Assembly: GCA_964215955.1 (NCBI GenBank)
Contig: CAXPDR010000029.1
Span: 1-64,000, forward strand
DNA: 64,000 nucleotides
Origin: GCA-2706205 sp964215955
GTDB taxonomy: Bacteria > Bdellovibrionota > Bacteriovoracia > Bacteriovoracales > Bacteriovoracaceae
Reading direction: 5' to 3'
In this document: positions 35,101-43,225 of the stretch, piece after piece
Numbering within the stretch: the first letter of the stretch is position 1
Layout: each line of letters opens with the position of its first letter
Notes under the pieces: generated by a model
Databases searched by the model: none
Seen by the model: the letters and a program-made list of their open reading frames with translations, nothing else
What the model was told of the DNA's origin: nothing
Made by a program: the position numbers and the translations under genes

Positions 35101-37218
35101 ACAATTTAAACATGAAGAGAAAGCCCCTGAGTCTACAAATATATCGTAACTTGTACCTTTCTTAACGTTAACAACTTTAGGTGGAAGAGGTGAGGATGCA
35201 TCAATATTCATAGATCCATAAATTTCATTAAAACCAACATGTGTATCTACATTGTTTGGTTTTAAATAGTTCCCATCCGTATACTCAAAAGCTGTACCTT
35301 CTTGAGCATTATTAGAAGGAACATCTCCTAAATCATAATTGAGTCCATTAATATCATAAAATTTTTGAGGAACAGATTTAGCACTGACATAAACTGTTTC
35401 TTGAAGTGGTGCATCTGGATCATTCCTACTTGGATATACGCAAGAATAACTAGTAATCTTATCTTCTCCGTTAGTGTTTGTGATTACTGGTTTTAAGGAG
35501 CATGGATCTTCATTTGGATCACATTTACAATGCTCATCAATTTTAGCCTGAGCTTTCTCTTTTGATAGAGTTAGTTTATCTACATTTGCCGAAACAAAAT
35601 AAGTAATGGTTATTTCTTGATTATCGTACACAGGGAATCTGAGAGCATCAAATAAAACGCTCTTTCCAGATAATGACCACGTATCACTTCCTTCAGGAAT
35701 AATACTTCCCCCCACATCTACAATGACGTTAAAACCAACATCGGCATAGCTTGGAAGTTTGAATTCTTGATTTCCCGACTGATGATCACTAGAGCGGCCA
35801 GGATTAGAAACTTGACCTTGTACGTAGAATTTCTTACAACGTGCTAGACTTGATCCTAACTTTTCACAAGTTCCATCGATTTTATATTTAACTGACATCG
35901 TATCATTCACAGCGTTTACAGGAAGTGCTCTATTGATACTTGCTGATTGAGCAGCTGTTAAGCTGTCATTATTTCCACCTATCGCAACTCCAGAGTAAGG
36001 AGCAACATAAGTATCATTTGAGTAAAACCTTTCTTTAAAGATCGTTTCTCCAGCATAGGTTATTTCAACGATATTGTTTGGATTTGTACTTGGAACTATT
36101 GAAGAAAAATTAATATCATCTGTTTCTGCTTTAAAAGTATATGCACTTCCATTCATTAAACTGGAAGCATTAGTATAGTTATTTGTACATATAGCAAATT
36201 CATCAACTAATGGAGTTGTACAATTATAAAGGTCAGTGAGTTCTGTAAATAAGTCTGTTGCATCTTGAATGGGATCATTTGGCTCATTTGGATCAGTATT
36301 GTCATTATCATCAGATGGAATCAAATTAGGGCAGACATAAAAAATATCTTCGTAATCCTTTAATAACTCTGGTCTTGTTTGCAAAAGTTCTAAAGCTATA
36401 AGGTATTTATCACTTGTTGTATCAACTTCTGATCTCACATTCCCATGATTAACACATTGACCTGCAAGACAGCAGTTAAATCCAATAGCACTACAATTTG
36501 CATTGGTACTACAAACAGGAGATGTCTCAGTTGAAGATCCAATATTAGGAATTCTATTTAAATTTAAAAAATTAATATTGGCATCAGTTTTTAGAATTCC
36601 CTCATAGGTATAAAGATTTAATCCCGTTGAGGAAATATTTCCGTTACAATTAGGGCAAACTTCTTCAAGACTAAAGGACGCACTTTGTTGTGAGAAATCT
36701 GAATCCACCTTACTTAGAAGTGAAGTGGATAGACAATCATTTTGATTGATTGTTTTATTATTTGGTTCCACTTGTAAGAAGTATTCTTTCCCTCCAATCG
36801 ATGCATTCAAATAAGATCTAATTCTCGCTGAAGCAATGAGAATTGGTTTTGCTCCAGAGCCAGTTAAACCTTTAAATTCAACAACCAAACAGTAATTAGT
36901 TTGAGATGATATTGTTTGAGTTTTTAAAAAACTCATAAGCTGATTTCCACGAATGAGAAAAGAGTCATTGAAATTGCTAAAAACATTTATGGTTGTCGTA
37001 GATTGTTCACTTCCTAGCTGCAAGAAATTAGTTTGTTGGGGAAGGGTTCCAGTTTGAATTTCTTCACCTGTTGTGTTGTCAGTTGATCCAGAACCTGTAT
37101 TATTATTTTCTGTCACAGGTATACTTTGTCTTACCTGCTCATTGGATAAACATCCGCTTAGAATTAAAATTCCTAGGATGTTAAATAGAAAAATTTTAAG
37201 CTGTTTAAATATTCTCAT
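32134..37218 (-). CDS. Very large Cys-rich lipoprotein of unknown function
   Basis: The 1694-residue protein has a lipoprotein signal with lipidated Cys23 (LILSGC). It contains many cysteines, often as adjacent pairs (NCCLAGQC, HCCRETG, MCCTGHWV, NCCVPTG, SCCTG, RCCLED, MCCSGKA). Several modules such as CSTNANC...CC...GQC and CQTDNDCIAQMG look like small disulfide-rich repeats seen in secreted proteins of predatory bacteria. It ends in a Gly/Ser-rich tail after residue 1660. It is probably an outer-membrane or cell-surface structural protein. Composition and length are unlike those of housekeeping neighbours, and no enzymatic motif was found. Its stop is 10 bases from the end of uppP, which is convergent. 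Confidence 0.75.
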   Translation of the reverse strand: MRIFKQLKIFLFNILGILILSGCLSNEQVRQSIPVTENNNTGSGSTDNTTGEEIQTGTLPQQTNFLQLGSEQSTTTINVFSNFNDSFLIRGNQLMSFLKTQTISSQTNYCLVVEFKGLTGSGAKPILIASARIRSYLNASIGGKEYFLQVEPNNKTINQNDCLSTSLLSKVDSDFSQQSASFSLEEVCPNCNGNISSTGLNLYTYEGILKTDANINFLNLNRIPNIGSSTETSPVCSTNANCSAIGFNCCLAGQCVNHGNVRSEVDTTSDKYLIALELLQTRPELLKDYEDIFYVCPNLIPSDDNDNTDPNEPNDPIQDATDLFTELTDLYNCTTPLVDEFAICTNNYTNASSLMNGSAYTFKAETDDINFSSIVPSTNPNNIVEITYAGETIFKERFYSNDTYVAPYSGVAIGGNNDSLTAAQSASINRALPVNAVNDTMSVKYKIDGTCEKLGSSLARCKKFYVQGQVSNPGRSSDHQSGNQEFKLPSYADVGFNVIVDVGGSIIPEGSDTWSLSGKSVLFDALRFPVYDNQEITITYFVSANVDKLTLSKEKAQAKIDEHCKCDPNEDPCSLKPVITNTNGEDKITSYSCVYPSRNDPDAPLQETVYVSAKSVPQKFYDINGLNYDLGDVPSNNAQEGTAFEYTDGNYLKPNNVDTHVGFNEIYGSMNIDASSPLPPKVVNVKKGTSYDIFVDSGAFSSCLNCGVDYFSGLQRVFPNIFQEHGAGYTPDLVESRRRTNQGDYRADDLRFGRACFVPATMIPWTHVVNPDVNLQRQNRLKAQHFLFANGYNKDWYGFDYASLIGSFDGVKWFAIGNQRRIKAESNKLYLAINAYFGDLTISNTYEVKINEMNAILNSGSLITHDSDSDGAECQRAHFCQTDNDCIAQMGYDYTCQNVSNLTTPWPTFDTNGKEVSGSRQVSLLSLLGGSNGQAKRCVYRGVGAICEKNNFNVDSSDSYTNSNNVALHTCSHNSFCAGVTESEFNNKISRYAESPTGQNIQSFISDKTDTFGLGARNLGRPYNYYGNESIVTSIKNHFNSTKIKGLCVPGKDADNITSTENMNFTNISPREADKINNVGRTMSSTIIKDQNYFAACPATDAEGEYTHFQDISLPSSKHNQYANRANLSTNSLILDSLSNANLFNDEDTQVTKMGYHKNTCLRAPGAKCFSDFECAPNNFISTKFKSVSNFNGEISEAEEKFWEEELVCGNSQQRYQTNSIYPNPLYETYENHCCRETGKEFTYYSQPHENSSFKVVNAVGNPLLPGVNLNYNDPTRYSRTHTVYDKLIDEPSRYPAMISAAPQPSSPLALTDNNIKKYNTLHLHNQRMCCTGHWVRKFATGSNANNGGNKFTASTQQNISLETFRPLSWNPNKVPAANVIPDYNPLVMQYTCNLNDYVTTDCEVKNIAEGSDEELKYLNWFGKFELLGIPQVLIETNNDVEKPLNEDQEDIKALKLPLDNTIKDVNTTGVVDATYGGTQYYSAASYDNFEIGSGKLKKVFSENEFNCCVPTGFEVDQTTPASSCCTGTVNSVDGVARCCLEDFTDLSVYTNRYVSSEGAYFNGQEIKESEIDPTTGYIKKETVLKMASTMCCSGKAVYGSVINRLHIPIDYDNKAPDACSKTRRWAYLETLDDDVDVDGIVSRYKAGLKWNNHVYCVPSDYEEPTDPCGGGSSSGGSSGGSGGTGGGSSAIGE

Positions 37219-37451
37219 CTCTATTGTCTTTTCGTCTATTTAGGTGCCTCTTCTTAATAAATTATCCCATAGACAGAGGCTTTTACTCTGAATTTGGCTT
37301 ATCTGGTTGAAATCTTAAGGAAGCTTAAAAACAGGGCTGCAATATTTGCCTACAATTTTGGCCGGATAAACCGATACAAGTTATAGAAATTCTTATGCAT
37401 AAATTTCAATGTTAGAATGAAATTACTATGATTTTAGATACGGGAGTAAGC

Positions 37452-37754
37452 ATGAAAAAAATTATCTTTTGTTTAAGTCTTGTAGGAGCAATGAGTTTTA
37501 CAAGTGCTTTTGCTCAGAGCCAAGCTGACGTTATGCAGGCTTTAGAACAAATGGAAAAAAGTGGAATGTTTACTAAAGAACAGATAGAAGGGGCTAAAAG
37601 AGAGCTGGCTGGTTGGGATGATGAGAAAATGATGAATATGGTTCAAAATGCCCGTATGCGTGCTAAGGATCCTGAAGTAAGAAAAAAGGCGATGGAAATT
37701 AAAAAGCAAATGGAAAAAGAAAAGGGAGTTGTTTTTCCTGAGACAGGTCGATGA
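37452..37754 (+). CDS. Small exported helical protein
   Basis: The protein of about 100 residues has a clear signal peptide (MKKIIFCLSLVGAMSFTSAFA, cleavage before Q). A charged helical region follows, with repeated Met and Lys/Glu residues (QALEQMEKSGMFTKEQIEGAKREL). The ATG at 37452 is chosen because GGGAG lies five bases upstream and the signal peptide then starts normally; an in-frame ATG eight codons earlier is unlikely. The function is unknown; its composition suggests a small periplasmic helical-bundle protein. A 49-base repeat starts two bases after its stop. Confidence 0.65.
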   Translation: MKKIIFCLSLVGAMSFTSAFAQSQADVMQALEQMEKSGMFTKEQIEGAKRELAGWDDEKMMNMVQNARMRAKDPEVRKKAMEIKKQMEKEKGVVFPETGR

Positions 37755-37755
37755 A

Positions 37756-37804
37756 ATTAACCAACCTACTTTAAGCTCATCCCCTCGTAAAGGGGATGGT
37801 TAAT
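37756..37804 (+). repeat. Short derivative of the structured element, ends only
   Basis: The 49-base unit begins ATTAACC and ends GGTTAAT, a perfect 7-bp inverted repeat. It also holds an 8-bp hairpin, CATCCCCT and AGGGGATG around CGTAA (37778-37798). Read on the plus strand its first 15 bases match the 5' edge of copy B (minus strand, 51524 downward) and the rest matches copy B's 3' edge. The core of about 200 bases is absent. It sits between convergent genes and may act as a terminator. Confidence 0.6.
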
Positions 37805-37809
37805 AAGTT

Positions 37810-40800
37810 TCATTGTCCCACTGCAGAAGTATTTGAATCATGAGACTGAAATTCCCAATTTAACAAAAACTCATTTCGATTATTATCATATAGTGTATCT
37901 GAAAAATCAAAAGAACTGACGTTGTCTAAGAAGTCCTGGGGATTAGAAAAATAAGCTGTAGCAAAAGAAGAATCATCGGAGCTTGTTCCAATAATAAATG
38001 AATCTATTGCTATATTAGTAGAGCTTGTTCCGATAAATAAGCTATTTGAGCCAGAACCCCCAAAATTATTTCCATTGATAATAACGAGATTATTTTCAAA
38101 AATACTACTATCTGGAGCTGAACCTGCAATACCACCGTTTTGGCCGCCTGATCCGGCAGCAAAATTTGTTGTTTTTGTAAGATCAAAATCGATTATATTC
38201 GTTTTGTATATTGCGTCTGATGTTCCTTCGTAACCAATTAAGCCTCCTGCGTAAGATGATGTTTTACTTGTTATAAGATCATCGATTTTTACTTTTGAAT
38301 TTTCTACCCGAAAATAGGAAGAAGTATTTAATCCAACTAGGCCGCCAATATATCTAGCATCTCCAAGTATTTTTCCAGAAAACAAGCTATTTTTAATAAA
38401 GGTTATAGAACTGTTTATACCAATTAAACCTCCAGCATTAGTTGCAGCTCCTGAAGTAGTGTTTATTTCACCATTAGTGATTCTTGCACTTATAAAGCTA
38501 CTATGTGAAATTCCTGCAATAGATCCTAAATAGTCTAAGTCATGTGTGGTATTATTTAAAAGAAGTCCGTCAACTAATAATGGAAGATCAGGGGTACCTG
38601 CTAAACTTATAAAACTTGAACTCGAGTTACCAAGGGTCGTGATAATCCCAATAGATTTTGAGTCACAGCTATTGGCAGTCCAGATCGCATCATCTAAATT
38701 AATCGTTATATTTTTAAGTGTAAAAGGTAATCCTTCAGGATTAAAATTAGAGAGTAGGGTTCCTGTAAAGCTTGAACTTAGATTACAGCTAAGAAGTCCA
38801 CTTAATGGGTCAACAAAGGCTCCAATTGGAACAAATTTTGTTGGGTCATTTTGAAAATCTATATTATCTGCAAGAGCAAACCCCTTATTCAGAAGAAATG
38901 CATCACTGTTAATTCTATTCCATTCATTTTCATTATGGATTTTAAAAGGCTCAAATAGATTTCCTAGTCTAAATCTATTACCTCCAAATTCTGGATCATT
39001 AAACAAACCATAATCAATCCAATGTTCAAGAAAGAGCGGAACTGGGTCTGTTAAAATTGTTGAAGTTGCAACCCAGTTAGGAAGACCAGTTTGATAACTC
39101 AGATCAGTTATATCGTCAACTAAGATGGAGCTTTTGCCTGAAACTCCACTTATAGTAGAGTAGTTACTTGAGGAGGTTTTAATTTCTGGAGCAATTGCAC
39201 CACTACTTCCACCTAGAGAATAGTATCCGGCTGTGTTGACTACATTTGTTTCGATTAATGAACCAAGAATACTTACAAATTGAACAGGTCTTGCTGGAAA
39301 AGTTTGAAGAGCATTTATATTTTCACCAATTACAAAGCCGCATTGTTTTGTCGAGCTAGCACTGTCACAGTTATCAGCTATGACTTCAATATTGGCAATA
39401 ACTTTAGAGTGCTCAACTCTTCCTGAAGTTCCGTTATAACCAGTAATTCCCCCAACGGCGAAATCGCCACCTTCACTAGTTGCATCTAAATTAAGATTTT
39501 CAATATTTGCAAAGCATTCAGAAATTAAACCTAGGTTTTTACCTGTGATTCCGCCAAGGTTATCTCCTCCTGTTAATTCTTTAAAATTAGCAATGGAAAA
39601 CCTAATTACGTTTGAAGTATTTTGATTATATCCCACGAGGCCACCTCGATTGTCATTAACTAAATCAATGGGCGATACTATTTTGATTATCCCCATTGCA
39701 ATTGAGTGTGTGATATTAACACCACCGAGAAATGAGTGTGTTGCTCCATCATTCATAACCCCAATGAGTCCACCCACATTACTTCCATTAAAGTCAAAAT
39801 AGACAATTGTTCCTACATTATTAATCAGATTTGCTGATGTTTCAGTTCTTCCTACTGCGCCACCTACATTAGAAAAGGTATCATCGAAGTCGATTATTGA
39901 AAAATTTGATAAACTATGATGAATCTCAGATCCTTGAGCAGTTCCAATCAGCCCTCCAATTCCATCGCATATATCAGTTGCTGGGGAGGTCACAGCCGGT
40001 CCTTTTGCTTTTGAACAGCTTATTGTACTAATTGACCCATTATCATCTTCTGAAAAGATTGACCTCTCAATCACTGAGGAAATTGCTGAACCTATGATCC
40101 CTCCTAGTTGATCTGTTCCATTTAAGTCAACTTTAGTTAAGCTGGCTCCACTTATATTTGTATTATCAGCGTATCCGATCAAACCTCCAGTTTCTGATTG
40201 ATCGGAAATAATCGTGAGATTGTGAATATCAATATCATTTAATTCTACTTCTCCTGATGGATTCGTGACTTTTCCAATTAGGCCACCGGTTGGAGATGTT
40301 GAATCCCCATTAAATGAAATAATGTTTGCGCCTTGTGAATATACTTCAATATCAGATAGATTAACTATTGCTCCTGTACTTGTTGAAATTTTTCCAATGA
40401 GACCGCCTGTCGCATTTGCCCCTGTTGAATTGACACCAATAGCTAGGCTATCGATACTTATGTTATGAAAACGTGTATTCGTTGATGTTCCTGCTGTCAC
40501 TTCATTAATTAGTGCTCCTGTATAAGGACCAGTAGTAGAAATGTTCACACCTTGAATTGTGAAATTACCAATAAATTTTTCACCAGAAAGATTGGAGAAG
40601 TTATTAATTAAAGGCTTATCTAATCCAATAATCTTTTTATTATTACCATTAAAGTTTCCTGTGAAAGATGAAATAGTATTAAAACCGGTGGCAGTAATAT
40701 TTTTTCCGAGGATGTAGTTATTTGTTCCTGTCATCATTTCAAGTTCAGCTTTATTACAAATGACATAAGGAATTGTGCCTCCGTCTCCAATCTCGAAACC

Positions 40801-41652
40801 GACATTATTGACAGCATATGTTGGACAAAGAGGTTGTCTTATATAAAATGTATTGGTGTTAGTTGCTATATTTGCTTTAACAAAAGAACCATAGACCGTT
40901 TGAGAACCTTCATAGAATCCACTTTTGAAATCGATCTTATCCCCAGTTCCAGCACATCCTTCTTGAGAATATGCGATAATTGACTGAGGAATTCCTTTAA
41001 ATATAAGTGGTCTAACCTGAGGATTTCTTAATACATGGTGATCGTTATTACCATCTGTAATACATGTAGATTCGAATGGATTTGATCTATTTTCAAACAT
41101 CCGTTCTTCATTCGAAAAATTGACATCATAAGAAACAATTTTATAACTTTTATAAACTCCAGGTGCTTCTGAGCAATCATCACCTAAAAAAATCTCATTG
41201 TCGCCTTTGGTGCAAGAGATAAACTCTGCTGGTCTTGGACTTCCACTCGCTTCGTTATATTCACCTTCATCACTTTTGAAAGGTTCTTCTCCACAACCAT
41301 CTGTACTGGGAGTTAAATTTATATCTACAGGTGAGCCATCCAATTTTATTTCACCCTCCGTAATAAAGCATTTAGGTACTCCTGCCATCGCACTAGTGCC
41401 AGCATCCCACCCAACAGCGCCAAATTCCCATTTACCGTTATCTAAATCGACTTCATAGGTAGTGGTATTTAATAATCTTTTAGTAAAGACAACTTTAGTA
41501 TCTGGATTATGACCAAGAATATAAAGTCCACCAGGAAACTCATTGGGACCAAAAGATGCACCGAAACTAATTTTGGCCGAAGTTGTCTCTGGCTTAGGTG
41601 AGCAACTAATTAAAATTAAAAATCCAAAGATAAATATTGTTAAGTTTTTCAT
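37810..41652 (-). CDS. Large surface lipoprotein with GLUG repeats (paralogue of 16614 gene)
   Basis: The lipoprotein signal ends LILISC with lipidated Cys17, counting from the ATG at 41652. That ATG is preferred over an upstream TTG at 41670 because AGGA lies five bases before it. The first 260 residues resemble the start of the 1217-residue lipoprotein (KISF...FPGGLYILG, DNGKWEFGAVGWD). The remaining roughly 1000 residues hold GLUG-type motifs such as TGGLIGKI, LGGIIGSA, VGGLIGVM, RGGLVGYN, IGGLVGLN and AGGLIGYE. Both proteins probably form long repetitive beta structures on the cell surface. No sigma-28 site of full quality lies upstream, unlike its paralogue. Confidence 0.8.
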   Translation of the reverse strand: MKNLTIFIFGFLILISCSPKPETTSAKISFGASFGPNEFPGGLYILGHNPDTKVVFTKRLLNTTTYEVDLDNGKWEFGAVGWDAGTSAMAGVPKCFITEGEIKLDGSPVDINLTPSTDGCGEEPFKSDEGEYNEASGSPRPAEFISCTKGDNEIFLGDDCSEAPGVYKSYKIVSYDVNFSNEERMFENRSNPFESTCITDGNNDHHVLRNPQVRPLIFKGIPQSIIAYSQEGCAGTGDKIDFKSGFYEGSQTVYGSFVKANIATNTNTFYIRQPLCPTYAVNNVGFEIGDGGTIPYVICNKAELEMMTGTNNYILGKNITATGFNTISSFTGNFNGNNKKIIGLDKPLINNFSNLSGEKFIGNFTIQGVNISTTGPYTGALINEVTAGTSTNTRFHNISIDSLAIGVNSTGANATGGLIGKISTSTGAIVNLSDIEVYSQGANIISFNGDSTSPTGGLIGKVTNPSGEVELNDIDIHNLTIISDQSETGGLIGYADNTNISGASLTKVDLNGTDQLGGIIGSAISSVIERSIFSEDDNGSISTISCSKAKGPAVTSPATDICDGIGGLIGTAQGSEIHHSLSNFSIIDFDDTFSNVGGAVGRTETSANLINNVGTIVYFDFNGSNVGGLIGVMNDGATHSFLGGVNITHSIAMGIIKIVSPIDLVNDNRGGLVGYNQNTSNVIRFSIANFKELTGGDNLGGITGKNLGLISECFANIENLNLDATSEGGDFAVGGITGYNGTSGRVEHSKVIANIEVIADNCDSASSTKQCGFVIGENINALQTFPARPVQFVSILGSLIETNVVNTAGYYSLGGSSGAIAPEIKTSSSNYSTISGVSGKSSILVDDITDLSYQTGLPNWVATSTILTDPVPLFLEHWIDYGLFNDPEFGGNRFRLGNLFEPFKIHNENEWNRINSDAFLLNKGFALADNIDFQNDPTKFVPIGAFVDPLSGLLSCNLSSSFTGTLLSNFNPEGLPFTLKNITINLDDAIWTANSCDSKSIGIITTLGNSSSSFISLAGTPDLPLLVDGLLLNNTTHDLDYLGSIAGISHSSFISARITNGEINTTSGAATNAGGLIGINSSITFIKNSLFSGKILGDARYIGGLVGLNTSSYFRVENSKVKIDDLITSKTSSYAGGLIGYEGTSDAIYKTNIIDFDLTKTTNFAAGSGGQNGGIAGSAPDSSIFENNLVIINGNNFGGSGSNSLFIGTSSTNIAIDSFIIGTSSDDSSFATAYFSNPQDFLDNVSSFDFSDTLYDNNRNEFLLNWEFQSHDSNTSAVGQ

Positions 41653-41835
41653 AATATTCCTATCGGTCAAAAACGACTTTTTCTAAATTATAAAGGCTTT
41701 GTTTATTGTTATGAGATTTCATGAGTTTAGGGAGTCCGAGAGGATATATTTTAGAAATCCTGACCAAAAGATTTGGCATATTTTAATATTTCTAGATATC
41801 TAAACATGACAACTCATTTGGACGATAAAGGCTCC

Positions 41836-42618
41836 ATGAAAAATATAAAAACAGTTTTAATTGTCGTTAGTGACAAAGAAAGGCTTGGTATTGTTGAAGA
41901 GCTTCTTATGGAGCAAAAGTATAAAGTCGTGACTGCAAATAATTCTAATGAAGCTCGCCTTAAATTCTCTAATGAGGAATTTCATATGGTCATTGTAGAT
42001 ATGACAGTACCTGGTTTTAGTGCAAAAAATTTTATTGAAAGCATTCGAAGAAAAGAAGACTTAAAAAGTGTGAAAAATATTTTACCAGTTTTAGTGCTTG
42101 GTGATAAACCAGATGAATTTCATGAACAATTTTCTATGGTTGATAATGTTAAATATATGGAGTTTCCATTTTCAAAACTTCAGCTAAAGAAAAAACTTTT
42201 AACTTTTATCGGACACTCAGAAGTTATTTCTAATAATACCAAGATTGTTGAAAAAGATGAATACCTCATTACTGAAGGTGGTGTTTCTCACGAAATGTAT
42301 TGGATACTATCCGGAAAATTTATCATAACGAAGATGAATCATGATAATCAAAATGTTATTATTGGTGAAGTGTTTCCAGGTGAGTTAGTAGGTGAGATGA
42401 GCTTTCTTGATAGCCTTCCTAGGTCAGCTAGTGTTAGGGCCGTTGAGCAAGGAGAAGTATTGGTTATCCCTCACAAAAAGTTTATTGATGTTTTGGAAAA
42501 TCAACCTAGATGGTTTCGTTCTTTAATGCAGACTATGTCTCATCGTTTAAGGGATGCAGATAAAAAAATTGCGAGAAAAATTATTGGTGAAGATAAAAGA
42601 AAGAAAAAAGAGGAGTAA
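41836..42618 (+). CDS. Degenerate receiver domain fused to a cyclic-nucleotide-binding domain
   Basis: Residues 1-125 form a response-regulator receiver fold with a phosphorylatable Asp in VIVDMTVPG. The usual acidic pair is reduced (IVVSDKERL), and the conserved Lys of the KPF motif is replaced (YMEFPFS), so phosphorylation may be weak or lost. Residues 135-245 form a cNMP-binding domain, with GELVGEMSFLDSLPRSASV as the phosphate-binding cassette. No DNA-binding domain follows, so it is not a CRP-type regulator. The ATG at 41836 has AAAGG upstream; the frame extends to other starts at 41806 and 41773. It lies three bases from lemA and seems to be in one operon with lemA and the M48 protease. 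Confidence 0.75.
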   Translation: MKNIKTVLIVVSDKERLGIVEELLMEQKYKVVTANNSNEARLKFSNEEFHMVIVDMTVPGFSAKNFIESIRRKEDLKSVKNILPVLVLGDKPDEFHEQFSMVDNVKYMEFPFSKLQLKKKLLTFIGHSEVISNNTKIVEKDEYLITEGGVSHEMYWILSGKFIITKMNHDNQNVIIGEVFPGELVGEMSFLDSLPRSASVRAVEQGEVLVIPHKKFIDVLENQPRWFRSLMQTMSHRLRDADKKIARKIIGEDKRKKKEE

Positions 42619-42621
42619 TAT

Positions 42622-43224
42622 ATGAATATGATTTTAGTAGGTGTTGTTGTGGCCATTCTAGGTGGAGGAGTACTAATCGCTCTTTTTTGCATTTCTATCT
42701 ATAATAATATTGTAAAGCTTAAGAATGAATACAAAAACGGCTTTTCTCAGATAGATGTCCAATTACAAAGACGATATGACTTAATTCCAAACTTAGTTAA
42801 TTCTGCTAAGGCTTTCATGGAGCATGAAAAAGAAACCTTGACGGGAGTTATTGAAGCAAGAAATCAAGCTTTAAATAGTGAAAAAGCTTTAAAGAAAAAT
42901 CCTGAAAACTCTAAAGCTGTAAAAGACTTTAATATGGCCGAAGCTAATTTGAATAAAAGTATTTCTGGAATGTTTGCATTATTTGAAAATTATCCAGATT
43001 TAAAATCAGATTCAACTATGACAAATTTAATGGAAGAGTTAAGCTCAACCGAAAATAAAATTTCATTTGCTCGTCAAGCTTATAATGATGCAGTAATGCA
43101 TTATAATGTTGGGATTCAGCAATTTCCAAACAATATTTTGGCAGGTATTTTTAACTTTGGAAATGTCGATCAATTAGAACTAGAAAATCAAGAAGCACGC
43201 AAGGCCATAAAAGTAGAATTCTGA
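42622..43224 (+). CDS. lemA: LemA family protein
   Basis: The 200-residue protein has an N-terminal membrane segment (residues 5-27) and a helical body with the family signature QLQRRYDLIPNLVNSAKAFMEHEKETL and a C-terminal FARQAYNDAVMHYN. LemA proteins are membrane-anchored helical bundles that are often encoded beside M48 peptidases, as here. A strong GAGGAG site precedes the ATG. The biochemical role of the family is poorly known. Confidence 0.92.
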   Translation: MNMILVGVVVAILGGGVLIALFCISIYNNIVKLKNEYKNGFSQIDVQLQRRYDLIPNLVNSAKAFMEHEKETLTGVIEARNQALNSEKALKKNPENSKAVKDFNMAEANLNKSISGMFALFENYPDLKSDSTMTNLMEELSSTENKISFARQAYNDAVMHYNVGIQQFPNNILAGIFNFGNVDQLELENQEARKAIKVEF

Positions 43225-43225
43225 A

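Noticed and set aside
37340..37380. GCCGGATAAACCGATAC in the divergent gap as a sigma-28 site
   Set aside because: The -10 box is interrupted by an extra G and no TAAA lies at the right distance on either strand.
41652..41680. CCGATAGG just upstream of the second GLUG lipoprotein gene as a sigma-28 -10 box
   Set aside because: It reads ACCGATAG with TTAG, not TAAA, at the -35 position, and it lies too close to the ATG. The AGGA is better explained as the ribosome-binding site.
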